Assembly: GCA_903927345.1 (NCBI GenBank)
Contig: CAIYMO010000022.1
Coordinates: 1 to 61,079, forward strand
Source: an uncultured Armatimonadota bacterium
GTDB taxonomy: Bacteria > Armatimonadota > Fimbriimonadia > Fimbriimonadales > Fimbriimonadaceae
Direction of reading: 5' to 3'
Length of the DNA stretch: 61,079 bases
This document shows positions 1 to 9,255 of the stretch, piece by piece. The notes under the pieces are model-generated. The model ran no database searches. It was not told the DNA's origin and was given only the letters and a program-made list of their open reading frames with translations. Position 1 is the stretch's first letter. Every line of letters begins with the position of its first letter. The position numbers were made by a program, and so were the translations under genes.

Positions 1-366
1 AGCAGCGACCTTCATGAACTCGGCTGGCTGAACCTGAATCGGACCAATCTTTAGCCAGCGAGTCGCTTCGTTCGTGGTCGTTCCCATCTTCTCGACGAGG
101 AATAAGAGTCCGAACGCAATCGCGATTCCCCAGGGAGCAAACTTCTTCCACTTCTCTGGCGAGACATTTCGTAGGCAGAAGAAAGCTCCCACTGAAGCCC
201 CCAACGCCATAATTTGCTGAATGAATGGTCTCGGCAAAACACCAGCACCAATGCGCATGCTTTGGGCGTATCCGGCGTCCAGGATGTAGAACAGCCCGAT
301 GACGCTTATGGTCATCGCCAACCAGAATAGGGTTGTATCTCCGCGCTTTGCTGTCCTTGCTCTCAT
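1..366 (-). CDS. ftsW: FtsW lipid II polymerase, N-terminal part (cut by window edge)
   Basis: SEDS-family peptidoglycan glycosyltransferase of the divisome, an integral membrane protein that polymerises lipid II at the septum. The visible 122 codons read MRARTAKRGDTTLFW, then hydrophobic segments, then the family signature ATRWLKIGPIQVQPAEFMK, the conserved RW..G....QP.E..K stretch of FtsW/RodA. The ATG overlaps the murD stop as ATGA, so the start is firm and translation is probably coupled. RodA and SpoVE are relatives, but the place after murD in a dcw cluster points to FtsW. The C-terminal two thirds lie outside the window. Confidence 0.93.
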   Translation of the reverse strand, partial: MRARTAKRGDTTLFWLAMTISVIGLFYILDAGYAQSMRIGAGVLPRPFIQQIMALGASVGAFFCLRNVSPEKWKKFAPWGIAIAFGLLFLVEKMGTTTNEATRWLKIGPIQVQPAEFMKVAA

Positions 367-1694
367 TGCGTCAAATCCCTGACGTACTGGCAAAAAACGT
401 CGCCTCGGTGGCGGAAATCACGGAACTGGTCCATGCTCGCACAACCCGGTGCAAGCATCACGAACTCACCATCCTTGGCTTCCTTCGATGCGGCGTCAAA
501 CGCCTCCTTCATTGTAACGTAAACCTGCCAATTTTGCGAGAGTTCATTCTTGATTTGAACTGCGTCCCGGCCAAATAAATACAGCCGGTGCGACTTGCCC
601 TCTAAATGCTCTTTGAGAGGTGCAAACGGCAGATCTTTGTTGACACCCCCGACGAGGACGTGGCTGGTCTTGCCGCCGAGGCTCTCGATGGACGCAACGA
701 CGGCGGCGGGGTTCGTGCACATCGAGTTATTGATAAAGGTGACTCCCCTCAGGCTTTCGACAAACTGCATGCGGTGGGCGAGTCCGGGAAACACTCGAAG
801 CGCTTCGAACGCTCGTTGAGGCAACACGGATTCCACTCCAGCCGCTTCCCTTTCCTTTCGGTACTCACGAATCGCGTCCGAATCAAGGTTAATGCTGCTC
901 ATCCACTCGAGTGCGGCCACGGTCAGGGCAGCAGCAGCTTCGGCATTTCGGATGTTGTGCGAGCCGATTGCTCGGAATCCGGCGGTGTTATCCCAGCACT
1001 GACCAGGAATCTCCGGGACAAGTTGACCATCGATTCGGGCGTCGACTTTAACCTTTGCGTTAACGAAGATCCGCTCCTTAGTCGCGGCGTAATCAGCGTA
1101 AGAATCGTATCGATCAAGGTGATCCGGCGTGATGGTTGTGATCGCCGCAGCGATCGGCGCGAAGTCTCGCACCCATTCGAGTTGAAAGGACGAGATTTCG
1201 GCGACGAGGACTTGGTCGGGTTTCGATTGATCCGCAGCGTCGGTCAGCGGCATCTCGGGCAGGCCCGAACCAAAAATGTTTCCGCAGAGGATGGCGTCGA
1301 TCCCCGCTGCGCGGAGGGCAACGACAGTCATCGCCGTCGTCGTGCTCTTTCCGTTTGTGCCGGTTATGGCGACGATTGGAGCTTTCGAGATCCGGAAGGC
1401 GAACTCAACTTCGCCGATCACTTTTTCTTTCTGCGATTGAAGGCATGGATGGCGATGGTCAATTGCGGGATTGACGACGATGGTTTGCTCTGGAGCGTTC
1501 AGGGGTAGCGGCACTCCCAACACCAACCTTGCTCCTAGGGCTTCTGCCTCCGACGCAAGTTCGGGCTTACCGAGCCTCTCGCGTAGGTTCTCATCATAGA
1601 TGGTGACGGTTGCCCCGCGCGCGATGGCGGCTCGAGCCACAGCGAGACCGCTCCTCCCGAGCCCAAACACCGCAATTGACTGCCCGTCCAACAT
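363..1694 (-). CDS. murD: UDP-N-acetylmuramoylalanine--D-glutamate ligase
   Basis: Cytoplasmic Mur ligase adding D-glutamate to UDP-MurNAc-L-Ala. The protein (443 aa) opens with an N-terminal nucleotide-fold signature (SIAVFGLGRSG). The ATP-binding P-loop follows (ITGTNGKSTTT, about residue 110), with NPAIDHRHP just before it and a C-terminal domain containing LAPGCASMDQF. I place the start at the ATG at 1694, whose A is the last base of the mraY TGA (TGATG); the longer open frame upstream only runs over mraY. The stop overlaps the ftsW ATG. Fifth Mur-pathway gene of the dcw operon. Confidence 0.95.
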   Translation of the reverse strand: MLDGQSIAVFGLGRSGLAVARAAIARGATVTIYDENLRERLGKPELASEAEALGARLVLGVPLPLNAPEQTIVVNPAIDHRHPCLQSQKEKVIGEVEFAFRISKAPIVAITGTNGKSTTTAMTVVALRAAGIDAILCGNIFGSGLPEMPLTDAADQSKPDQVLVAEISSFQLEWVRDFAPIAAAITTITPDHLDRYDSYADYAATKERIFVNAKVKVDARIDGQLVPEIPGQCWDNTAGFRAIGSHNIRNAEAAAALTVAALEWMSSINLDSDAIREYRKEREAAGVESVLPQRAFEALRVFPGLAHRMQFVESLRGVTFINNSMCTNPAAVVASIESLGGKTSHVLVGGVNKDLPFAPLKEHLEGKSHRLYLFGRDAVQIKNELSQNWQVYVTMKEAFDAASKEAKDGEFVMLAPGCASMDQFRDFRHRGDVFCQYVRDLTQ

Positions 1695-2746
1695 CAGTTC
1701 AACTTGGTCATGAGGGCGACGGTGATCGCCAGTATCGAGCACAGGAGCTGGAAGATCGCGAACGTGAACACAATCCGAGTCTCCGGCCAATGCGCCCATC
1801 GGGGACTAGTTTTGACGCGCTCTTTGTAGCTCTCCGACTCCTCAGTCTCGCCCGTCTTCAGCTTGATCTCTTCGAAGGCGTGGTGAATCGGAGTGAACGG
1901 AAAAAGCTTCTTCTTGAACACCTTCACCGAGAAGACCTGAAGTGGCACCGGAACGAGCTCGCAGATCATCGGGATCGACCAGATCAACACCGGAAGAATC
2001 AGCCACTGAACGACGGCCTCCGGCGAGGGTCCTCCCATCTTGTCAGAGCCAACTGAACTATGAAGTACCCAAAAGCCACCCAGAGCGGCACCGATGGGCA
2101 ATGAACCAACATCACCCATGAAGACCTTTGCCTTGGGGGCATTCCAGTACAGGAAGACTGTTAGCGACCCCAGAAGCGGCCACACGATCCAAACCGGAAA
2201 CTCGACACGACCACCCATAGCTCCGAGGCACGCAAGCCCAACTAACTGCCCAAGTAGGATTGTTCCTGCCAATCCATCAAGGCCATCAGCGAAGTTGTAA
2301 GCGTTGGCGAAAAAGAGGATTAGGAATATGCCGATTCCAATTACAAGTGGCGACTGACCAACCCAGACGAGAGGAGCACCCGCTGCAACGACTTGCATCA
2401 GAATTTTCTGCTTCCAACCCAGGCCACGCTTTCCTGGCATCAGCCTGGGGACTAAGTAGTCATCAATGAATCCGATCAAAGCAAATAGGATCACGAGCAG
2501 GATCATCGGACCGCCACTTGTGCCGGTGAACCCAGCTATCCAACTTGCCAAGAGCCCAACCAAAATAATGACTCCGCCCATCGTCGGGGTCCCCTGCTTC
2601 GTAGCATGTCCCTCCAAGTGCGAGGAAACAGTTTGGCGAGACTTGGCTTTGATCAGCAGATTCAGGATCGGTTTGCTCAGAACTGCGCTGACGATGAAGG
2701 AGACCCAAAACGCTTTGAAGTCCTCTATGTGGAGGGAGAAGTTCAT
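1694..2746 (-). CDS. mraY: Phospho-N-acetylmuramoyl-pentapeptide transferase
   Basis: Polytopic membrane enzyme that transfers phospho-MurNAc-pentapeptide from UDP to undecaprenyl phosphate, making lipid I. Family motifs are present: GTPTMGG near residue 55, the aspartate-rich loop FIDDYLVPR, the catalytic-loop signature NAYNFADGLDGLAGT, and PIHHAFE near the C-terminal part. About ten hydrophobic segments are visible. At 350 aa it has normal length. It follows murF by 21 nt and shares a base with the murD start. Confidence 0.96.
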   Translation of the reverse strand: MNFSLHIEDFKAFWVSFIVSAVLSKPILNLLIKAKSRQTVSSHLEGHATKQGTPTMGGVIILVGLLASWIAGFTGTSGGPMILLVILFALIGFIDDYLVPRLMPGKRGLGWKQKILMQVVAAGAPLVWVGQSPLVIGIGIFLILFFANAYNFADGLDGLAGTILLGQLVGLACLGAMGGRVEFPVWIVWPLLGSLTVFLYWNAPKAKVFMGDVGSLPIGAALGGFWVLHSSVGSDKMGGPSPEAVVQWLILPVLIWSIPMICELVPVPLQVFSVKVFKKKLFPFTPIHHAFEEIKLKTGETEESESYKERVKTSPRWAHWPETRIVFTFAIFQLLCSILAITVALMTKLN

Positions 2747-2767
2747 TGGGAACCCACCAGCCCAGAA

Positions 2768-4105
2768 TTACTCGAACACTCGTTCAAGCTCAAGCGCACG
2801 GCTGCCTTTAACCAAAATTGTGTCTCCCTCGCCAAATCCACTCAGTACCTCACGAATCGCATCAAGCGATTCAACCTTTACAAGACGATCTGCAACCCCG
2901 CCACGTCGCAGGAATTCATCTTGGATCAGCTGAGTTTCGTCACCAAAGACCACAATCTTATCGATCTTAGACTTGGAAAGACGGCGTCCGATCGAGCGGT
3001 GCGACTCCTCGCTCTCGTCGCCAAGCTCTCGCATCGTGCCCAAAACCGCAACCCGGCGTCCCGCGCACGGAACCTCCTCAAGGGTCTGAAGTGCCCCAAG
3101 AACCGCAGGGGGATTGGAGTTGTAGTTGTCCATCACGAGCGTCGCGCCTTGGAAGGTTTTGATTTCCATTCTAAGCGGCGGCAAGACAGCGGTCTGTAAA
3201 CCCTCGGTGGCAGAACTCAGCGAAACACCGACTTCGGTGGCGGCGAGAATTGCTGCCGCTGCGTTATTGGCAAGGTGTCGCCCAACGGTCGGCATGATCG
3301 CTTCCCACTTAACACCATCAAGAACTCCGCCAATGCGTGCCGAGTTCCAGCTGAGAGCTTCGTACTCCGTCACCTGACAATCCGCGTTACCGCCTTGACC
3401 AAAGAGTCGAATTCGTCGATCTCCAGCAATCGCAATCAGGTTCCCCAAGTATTCGTCTTCTGAATACAGGATCGCTGTCCCGTCTTCAGGGAGTGCTTCG
3501 ATCAACTCGCCCTTGGCTTGGGCAATCCCCTCGCGCGAGCCGACAAGCTCCAGGTGGGCGTAGCCAATATTGGTGATCACCGCTACGTTCGGTAAGTTAA
3601 ATGAAGCCAGGTGAGCAATCTGCCCAAAGCCCCGCATTCCCATCTCGGTGATAGCTACCTTGGTTGCCTCGGTTCGCTCGGGCCAAAGCAGTGGTCCAGT
3701 AAACTCGCTGTTCCGGTTCCCCTGAGTTTTGAGAACCTCACCAAGAGATGCACAAGCGGCGGCGCAGAATTCCTTGGTCGTCGTCTTCCCAGCACTTCCG
3801 GTGATCCCGATGACCGGCCCGCCAAACTCAAGACGGAACGATCTAGCCATGTCCGCAAGGGCTTGAACGACGTTTGGCACCAGGATATGTGGACCATCTA
3901 CGCTCTGTTCAACGAGACACGCCGATGCTCCTCGAGAAAACGCGTCAGGAGCAAAGTTATGACCATCGACCTTTTCGCCCTTTATGGCGATAAACAGATC
4001 GCCAGGCTTTACCTCTCGGTTGTCAGTGACAAATCCGGTAACAACGGCGTCTCCAGACGCGACCCCACCAAAGCGGCGAGCAAGATCACTTTGCGAGTAG
4101 TTCAC
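2768..4105 (-). CDS. murF: UDP-N-acetylmuramoyl-tripeptide--D-alanyl-D-alanine ligase
   Basis: Cytoplasmic Mur ligase completing the pentapeptide precursor by adding D-Ala-D-Ala. The N-terminal uridine-nucleotide domain has DNREVKPGDLFIAIKG. The ATP P-loop is GITGSAGKTTTKEF (about residue 105), and the C-terminal domain has VMDNYNSNPPAV and VAVLGTMRELGDES. The start is GTG, 20 nt inside the end of murE, so translation is probably coupled. 445 aa, usual length. Confidence 0.95.
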   Translation of the reverse strand: MNYSQSDLARRFGGVASGDAVVTGFVTDNREVKPGDLFIAIKGEKVDGHNFAPDAFSRGASACLVEQSVDGPHILVPNVVQALADMARSFRLEFGGPVIGITGSAGKTTTKEFCAAACASLGEVLKTQGNRNSEFTGPLLWPERTEATKVAITEMGMRGFGQIAHLASFNLPNVAVITNIGYAHLELVGSREGIAQAKGELIEALPEDGTAILYSEDEYLGNLIAIAGDRRIRLFGQGGNADCQVTEYEALSWNSARIGGVLDGVKWEAIMPTVGRHLANNAAAAILAATEVGVSLSSATEGLQTAVLPPLRMEIKTFQGATLVMDNYNSNPPAVLGALQTLEEVPCAGRRVAVLGTMRELGDESEESHRSIGRRLSKSKIDKIVVFGDETQLIQDEFLRRGGVADRLVKVESLDAIREVLSGFGEGDTILVKGSRALELERVFE

Positions 4106-5558
4106 TCAGGGCCTCCCGAGCAAGTTCGCGGTCGTCCATGTGAATCTTTTCGTGCCCAATGATCTGATAATCCTCATGCCCTTTTCCGGCGATCGCAACA
4201 GTGTCGCCGCGCTTCGCACTTTGAATTGCGAACTTGATCGCCGACGGACGATCCGCAATTCGATGATAAGTAAACCCGTATGGCAAGCCCGAACAAACCT
4301 GATCTAGGATGGATTCAGGGTCTTCAGTTCTTGGATTGTCGCTGGTCACTATCACGACATCAGAATTCTGGGATGCAGCCTCCGCCATGAGCGGGCGCTT
4401 CGTGTTATCCCGATCACCACCACAACCAAATACGGTGATGAGTCGTCCGCTGGTCACTTCGCGGCAGGCTTCCAACAGCTTACAGATGGCGTCTGGCGTG
4501 TGAGCGTAGTCGACGATTACGCCGATTCCATGCGGATTCTTGATTCCTTCAAACCGTCCTGGCACCGGAGTAACGCTAGGAAGATGAGTCACAACGTCTT
4601 CGAGCGAGTGCCCGAGCGACAGAACCGCAGAGATTGCCGACAGCAGATTTTCGACATTGTATGAACCCCCGAGTTGGGATTCGATCTCGACGGTCTGCCC
4701 GGCGAGACGCAGCTCCATTTCAATGCCATCGACCCCCACCCGACTGGGAACCCCAACGAGGTCTCGCTCCAATCCAAAATGAGTCCGGAAGCCCAGCTTG
4801 GGAGCCGGTAGCTTGCGCGCCCATTCCGATCCGGTCTGATCATCGAGGTTCAGGCATCGGGTGAGTTGCTTTGTCGAAGGCAAGTCGTTAAACAACCGAA
4901 GTTTCGCCGCCTCGTAAGACTCCATCGTGCCGTGGAAATCGAGGTGATCTTGAGTCAGGTTGGTGAAGACCGCGACATCAAACTCGATGCCTTCGACTCG
5001 CTTCTGGGCGAGGGCATGCGATGAAACTTCCATCACAATCGCTTCGCACCCGGCTAACTGAGCGTCCATGACCAGATTGTATGTATCAACCACGAATGGG
5101 GTTGTGTTTGGGAGGTCTCGCAGCTCACTCCCAACCTTAAAGCCCAACGTTCCGATATACGCACACGGAGTTCCAAAAGCCTCAAGTAGTTGTTGAATGA
5201 TCCATGCGGTCGTCGTCTTTCCGTTCGTGCCGGTGACGCCAATCATCTGGAGTTCGCGGGTTGGGTGGCTGTAAAGCGTGTCGCAGAGGCGCCATAAACT
5301 CCCTTCGTAATCGTGCAGCCACACCGCGTTTTCGGCCAACCCGAGTCCTTCCTCGGAGAACACCACGATGCCACTTGCTCCCTTCTCGAGAACGGCGGGG
5401 GCAAATTGATAGGTGTCAGTCCGCGCAGATGGCAACGCGACAAACAAGTCACCGGGGCGAACCTTTCGAGAGTCGGTACATAGCCGAGCGACCTCCGCAT
5501 CCCCTTTAAGCTGGAAGCCCTGAACTCCCGCAAACGATAGCAACTCTGACAACAGCAT
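4086..5558 (-). CDS. murE: UDP-MurNAc-L-Ala-D-Glu--meso-diaminopimelate ligase
   Basis: Cytoplasmic Mur ligase adding the third stem-peptide residue. The domain order is typical: an N-terminal domain with DSRKVRPGDLFVALP, the P-loop VTGTNGKTTTAWI (about residue 112), and a C-terminal domain with VDYAHTPDAI. The motif TSDNPRTEDP holds the DNPR tetrapeptide that marks enzymes selecting meso-DAP instead of lysine. This agrees with dapF and dapA elsewhere in the window. It starts 3 nt after the ftsI stop and overlaps murF by 20 nt. 490 aa. Confidence 0.96.
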   Translation of the reverse strand: MLLSELLSFAGVQGFQLKGDAEVARLCTDSRKVRPGDLFVALPSARTDTYQFAPAVLEKGASGIVVFSEEGLGLAENAVWLHDYEGSLWRLCDTLYSHPTRELQMIGVTGTNGKTTTAWIIQQLLEAFGTPCAYIGTLGFKVGSELRDLPNTTPFVVDTYNLVMDAQLAGCEAIVMEVSSHALAQKRVEGIEFDVAVFTNLTQDHLDFHGTMESYEAAKLRLFNDLPSTKQLTRCLNLDDQTGSEWARKLPAPKLGFRTHFGLERDLVGVPSRVGVDGIEMELRLAGQTVEIESQLGGSYNVENLLSAISAVLSLGHSLEDVVTHLPSVTPVPGRFEGIKNPHGIGVIVDYAHTPDAICKLLEACREVTSGRLITVFGCGGDRDNTKRPLMAEAASQNSDVVIVTSDNPRTEDPESILDQVCSGLPYGFTYHRIADRPSAIKFAIQSAKRGDTVAIAGKGHEDYQIIGHEKIHMDDRELAREALSELLAK

Positions 5559-5561
5559 TTG

Positions 5562-7259
5562 CTACTCCGTCTTTGGGAGTTGGAGCCGCTGAATCACAGA
5601 CTTAACGACATCAACGAACACGGGACCAGCGACGTCCGCACCATAGATTCGTCCGCCCTTCGGGTCGTCGATCATGACAAGGATCACGGCTTGCGGATCT
5701 CGCGCGGGGATCATCCCGACGAAGTTTGCAACATAACCTTCACTCTTGCCGTTACGATACTTCTGAGCAGTCCCCGTCTTGCCACCCATTCGATATCCAG
5801 GAATCAGAAGTGATTTTCCGGTTCCCACCTTTGACATCACCTTCTCCATGCACTCAAGCGTGTAGGCGCAAGATTCAGGTGAGAGGATTTGGAAACCTTC
5901 GCGAACCGGCTGTTCGATTCCGTTTACGCTTTTAACCAACCGAAGTGGAACGCGTTTACCAGCATTACCAATGGCTCCAAACGCTCCAGCAAGGGCGACT
6001 GGCGTAACTCCCATCGATTGCCCGAAGCCGAGGTTTGCGAGCTGCAAGCCGGGATTGCCTTTGTCCATCGTAGCTCGACTTCGGATTTCGCCTTGGAGTC
6101 CAAGTCCAGTTTGGTTTTGCAAACCCAGGTCCTTCAGGAAATCAAAGAACGGATCAACCCCAATGCTCCGTGACCAAGTGGACGCCGCAACGTTGCAACT
6201 CAGTGCAATTGCAAGCGTTGGGTCGACTGGACCGTGGGCTCGATTCCCGTGGTGCTCGTCACAGCGAATTCGTGAGCTCGAGCCAATCATCAGCTGACCG
6301 GTGCAATTCGTGACATTCCCCTCGGGGACTGTTCCATCACTGATTGCCTTGGTCAAGGTTAGAATTTTAAAGGTTGAGCCAGGCTCAAGCAAGTTCGTGC
6401 AGGCTGGGTTCTTTCCGTCGATCGGAGTCAAACCTGGCTCTTCGGGGTCAACAACTGGCCAGGACGCCATCGCAAGAATATCACCCGTTTTGGGATCAGT
6501 CACGACGACTGCGCCGCTCTTTGCCTTATTCCGTTCGACTGATCGCCGAACCGCAATTGCTGCCGCAGCTTGAATTTCGCTGTCAATGGTCGTCACGACC
6601 TTTGCCCCATCTTTCCGAAGAACTTCCGGAGACTCAGAACGCATCGGGAGAAACTCTCCGTTCTTATCCTGAAGTCCCGTCTGTTTTCCATCCGTACCGG
6701 CAAGAACAGAATTCAGAGATGACTCAAGCCCAAATCTTTGGATGATTTCTCCGTCTTTACCGCTCGCATGCTGGCGACCAACGAGGCCGCTTGCAAGAAC
6801 ACCAAAGGGATAACCTCTGGCTGAGAGTTCGGTCAAGGTGATGCCAGCTGCGTCAAAGTCCTTTTTGACCTGGGCAACCTTGGACATCTGATATTCCGTC
6901 AGGCTGACCGCCCAATCACGCCCACCCTTTCTCTGATCGGAAAATTCGTGAGCCGGGATTCCCGAGGCTTCGGCGAGTGCAACCGCGAACCCGGGAGTGT
7001 GGGGGACCTTACTCAGATCAATTTGAAGACGCCAGCGCTTGGCATCCTGAGCCAAAGGCTTTCCATCAGCAGTCTGAATCGCGCCGCGCTTAGCCCGGCT
7101 GATCTGAGTCACTTCATACTTGCGAACATCATTCGCCAGGTCGATTGTCTTCTGCTTTTCGAAAACCTGGAGCTTGACCTGCGACAAAGCGGTGCCACCG
7201 AACAGGATTAGCATCCCGACGGGGGCAATGTTCAGTTTTTTCTTAGCGGCTCGCGACAT
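5562..7259 (-). CDS. ftsI: Septal penicillin-binding protein (FtsI/PBP2-type transpeptidase)
   Basis: Class B PBP that cross-links septal peptidoglycan in the periplasm. One N-terminal membrane anchor (LNIAPVGMLILFGG) is followed by a PBP dimerisation region and a transpeptidase domain. All three catalytic motifs are present: EPGSTFK (SxxK, near residue 300), SCN (SxN) and KTGT. No PASTA repeats are seen. I prefer the ATG at 7259 (MSRAAKKK) over an in-frame TTG at 7277; either overlaps the upstream ftsL-like gene. About 565 aa. Confidence 0.94.
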   Translation of the reverse strand: MSRAAKKKLNIAPVGMLILFGGTALSQVKLQVFEKQKTIDLANDVRKYEVTQISRAKRGAIQTADGKPLAQDAKRWRLQIDLSKVPHTPGFAVALAEASGIPAHEFSDQRKGGRDWAVSLTEYQMSKVAQVKKDFDAAGITLTELSARGYPFGVLASGLVGRQHASGKDGEIIQRFGLESSLNSVLAGTDGKQTGLQDKNGEFLPMRSESPEVLRKDGAKVVTTIDSEIQAAAAIAVRRSVERNKAKSGAVVVTDPKTGDILAMASWPVVDPEEPGLTPIDGKNPACTNLLEPGSTFKILTLTKAISDGTVPEGNVTNCTGQLMIGSSSRIRCDEHHGNRAHGPVDPTLAIALSCNVAASTWSRSIGVDPFFDFLKDLGLQNQTGLGLQGEIRSRATMDKGNPGLQLANLGFGQSMGVTPVALAGAFGAIGNAGKRVPLRLVKSVNGIEQPVREGFQILSPESCAYTLECMEKVMSKVGTGKSLLIPGYRMGGKTGTAQKYRNGKSEGYVANFVGMIPARDPQAVILVMIDDPKGGRIYGADVAGPVFVDVVKSVIQRLQLPKTE

Positions 7260-7611
7260 AGGTCTGCTTCTGCTCAAGTTGCGACCAGCCTCGTGACCGT
7301 GCCCAGTCCATGACGCTCTTCATAGATCCATCAACGGCGCTTGCGGTTCGGTGCTCAAGTTCGCTCTCTCTTGCCTCAGTTAAGACGGGCGAGAGGGACT
7401 TAATGGATGCGCGTTGTGCTTCCATGAGCACGTTGCCAGAAATGGCCGAAACAACATAGGTTGCAAAGAAGACCAATCCAAAGACCCAGGTTCCTTGGAC
7501 GACCAGATTGATAACGGCACTCTGCTGTCGCGCGGACAGCTTAGCGGTTGACTTCGTTTTTGCGCGGCGGCTGACTTCCTGTCGACCCCTTGCGATTGTT
7601 GTTGCACTCAT
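7243..7611 (-). CDS. FtsL-like small divisome protein
   Basis: A 122-residue protein with a basic N-terminus (RAKTKSTAKLSARQQ), one transmembrane segment at about residues 36-58, and a mostly helical, polar C-terminal part expected outside the membrane. Sequence similarity to FtsL is not obvious by eye. However, the size, topology and place between rsmH and ftsI are those of FtsL, the bitopic partner of FtsB/DivIC and FtsI. The ATG overlaps the rsmH stop (ATGA). The functional name is therefore inferred from context. Confidence 0.75.
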   Translation of the reverse strand: MSATTIARGRQEVSRRAKTKSTAKLSARQQSAVINLVVQGTWVFGLVFFATYVVSAISGNVLMEAQRASIKSLSPVLTEARESELEHRTASAVDGSMKSVMDWARSRGWSQLEQKQTYVASR

Positions 7612-8510
7612 AATTTCACTTCCTTGCGAATCACTCGAAGCTTCGCGGAGCGACTTCGAGCATTACGACCAATTTCCGCCTCGGATGGACCCCGGGGCTT
7701 TTTGTCCACTAGGACAAATCCTTCTTCTGCGAGCTCCTGAAAAGCTCGTTTCACAATTCGATCCTCACCGCTGTGGTAGCTCAGAATTGCGAGATTTCCT
7801 TTATCCGCCAGCATTGAAGCGGCATCCAAAATTGCTTCTCTCAGACCATCGAACTCCGCATTTGTCAGAATTCGCACAGCCTGAAAGGTGCGCGTAGCCG
7901 GGTGAATCCGCTTCTCACGGGCATTCACTGGAATTGCAGCAAGAACACATTCAATCAAATCGTTAGTCGTGCGCAGCGGCTGCTCTTTTCGACGCAGGAC
8001 GATCTTCTGCGCAATCCGATGCGCCCACTTTTCATCACCGAAGTCTTCCAAGGCATCTTGAATCGCCTGCGGAGACATTCGGTTCAGAAGCGCCGCTGCT
8101 GGCTCACCTGTCGAGCGATCCATACGCATGTCGAGCGGGCCATCTTCCTTAAACGTGATTCCCCGATTGGGGTCCTCAATCTGAGCCGAGTTCAGCCCCA
8201 GATCAAGAAGGATTCCGTTCGGACGGAGACCATACTCAACCAAAACTTCCTTCATGTCGCGGAAATCCGAGTGGACAAGGTGAACAGTCACGCCTTCGGG
8301 CTTACCGACTCGTTGCTTAGCAATAGCAAGCATCGACTCGTCCCAATCCAAACCTACCAATACTCCACCCGGGCGGATTGCATCGATAAATCGCATCGAG
8401 TGACCAGCAAGACCCAAAGTCCCGTCAACTACGACATCACCAGGCTTGAGCACAAGCGCCGCAAGAATTTCATCAACCATGACTGGGTCATGGACATATG
8501 CGGTGGTCAC
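7608..8510 (-). CDS. rsmH: 16S rRNA (cytosine-1402 N4) methyltransferase
   Basis: SAM-dependent methyltransferase (formerly MraW) acting on C1402 in the ribosomal P site. The N-terminus (HDPVMVDEILAAL) and the SAM-binding motif VVVDGTLGLAGHS are characteristic. The signature GILLDLGLNSAQIEDPNRG, a large internal helical insertion and a C-terminal LAILSYHSGEDRIVK follow. The GTG start overlaps the mraZ TGA (GTGA). 300 aa, standard length and standard place as second gene of dcw. Confidence 0.96.
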   Translation of the reverse strand: MTTAYVHDPVMVDEILAALVLKPGDVVVDGTLGLAGHSMRFIDAIRPGGVLVGLDWDESMLAIAKQRVGKPEGVTVHLVHSDFRDMKEVLVEYGLRPNGILLDLGLNSAQIEDPNRGITFKEDGPLDMRMDRSTGEPAAALLNRMSPQAIQDALEDFGDEKWAHRIAQKIVLRRKEQPLRTTNDLIECVLAAIPVNAREKRIHPATRTFQAVRILTNAEFDGLREAILDAASMLADKGNLAILSYHSGEDRIVKRAFQELAEEGFVLVDKKPRGPSEAEIGRNARSRSAKLRVIRKEVKL

Positions 8511-9025
8511 TTCGACACTCCGCTTCGCAATTCACGGATCGTGCGCTCCTCGTCGTAAGCATCTTTGCGGAGCGAGTCGAGCTCCTTTGCTTCCTGGGCA
8601 CGAAACGTCGAAGGCGACTTTTGCCAAGCCTCGTAGTCCGATGGCGACATGATCAGAAACTCTTCTCCGTTCGCGATCATCACGCACTTGTTGGAAATCC
8701 CAATCCAAGCGCGAAAATCGGCAGGAATGAGCAGGCGACCAGCCGTATCCACCTTGGCTTCACGCGCGTTCGACAAGTAAGCCATTCGGTATTTGGATGC
8801 CGAGCGGTTGCCTCGCGAAAACGTCTCGCGAATGATCTGCTCTTCTTCTTCAAAGACCTCTTTCGCATAGACGCGAATGAACTTCTGAATGTCTTGAACG
8901 AGCTTAACTTCGCCAACAAAGGCTTCCTTCAGCTCTTTCGTGAGGAGAACTCGTCCCTTTGCATCAACACTGCAGGGTTCGTTGAGATTGATCGATGAGC
9001 GAGCGGGCGCAGGTTTCTTGCTCAT
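8507..9025 (-). CDS. mraZ: Transcriptional regulator MraZ
   Basis: First gene of the dcw operon: a DNA-binding protein with two SpoVT/AbrB-like repeats that represses its own operon in the species studied. Both repeats are visible: VDAKGRVLLTKELKEAF (about residues 21-37) and VDTAGRLLIPADFRAW (about 91-106). At 172 aa it is longer than common MraZ (about 145-150 aa), with a C-terminal helical tail rich in E, R and K. A strong Shine-Dalgarno (AAGGAG) precedes the ATG. Its predicted binding repeats lie in the promoter at 9179-9206. Confidence 0.93.
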   Translation of the reverse strand: MSKKPAPARSSINLNEPCSVDAKGRVLLTKELKEAFVGEVKLVQDIQKFIRVYAKEVFEEEEQIIRETFSRGNRSASKYRMAYLSNAREAKVDTAGRLLIPADFRAWIGISNKCVMIANGEEFLIMSPSDYEAWQKSPSTFRAQEAKELDSLRKDAYDEERTIRELRSGVSK

Positions 9026-9160
9026 CAGATCTCCTTCTACATCGAGTTTCTTTTGGGGAAGTTGAAGGGTCGCATCGCATCCTGCTCCGCGGCCCTAATT
9101 CTTCAGATTGGCACCCCAGCCTTTCCTGCCCCTTCGCCGATCCTTGGCTTTGGTGTAGAT

Positions 9161-9189
9161 AGTATAGACACTAGCCATCCACTTTGCAA
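9161..9189 (-). promoter_or_regulatory. dcw operon promoter
   Basis: On the minus strand there is a TTGCAA -35 (9184-9189), a 17-bp spacer and a TATACT -10 (9161-9166), giving an expected start near 9154 and a leader of about 130 nt before mraZ. Both hexamers and the spacing are close to the sigma-70 consensus. Confidence 0.7.
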
Positions 9190-9206
9190 CCACTTTTAAC
9201 CACTAT
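9179..9206 (-). promoter_or_regulatory. MraZ operator: three AGTGG repeats
   Basis: Read on the minus strand, three direct repeats, ATAGTGG, AAAGTGG and AAAGTGG, occupy 9200-9206, 9190-9196 and 9179-9185. They are spaced 10 and 11 bp, one helical turn. They straddle the -35 element of the dcw promoter. MraZ is known to bind short tandem GTG-containing repeats of about 10-bp period upstream of its own gene, so these are very likely its operator. Confidence 0.75.
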
Positions 9207-9255
9207 TTTTCAAAAGTTTTTGTTGAGTTATGCAATAAGCCGAAATAGGGGTAAG

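Noticed and set aside
606-1508. 300-codon plus-strand open frame opposite murD
   Set aside because: It is antisense to a complete murD; no family motifs and no SD.
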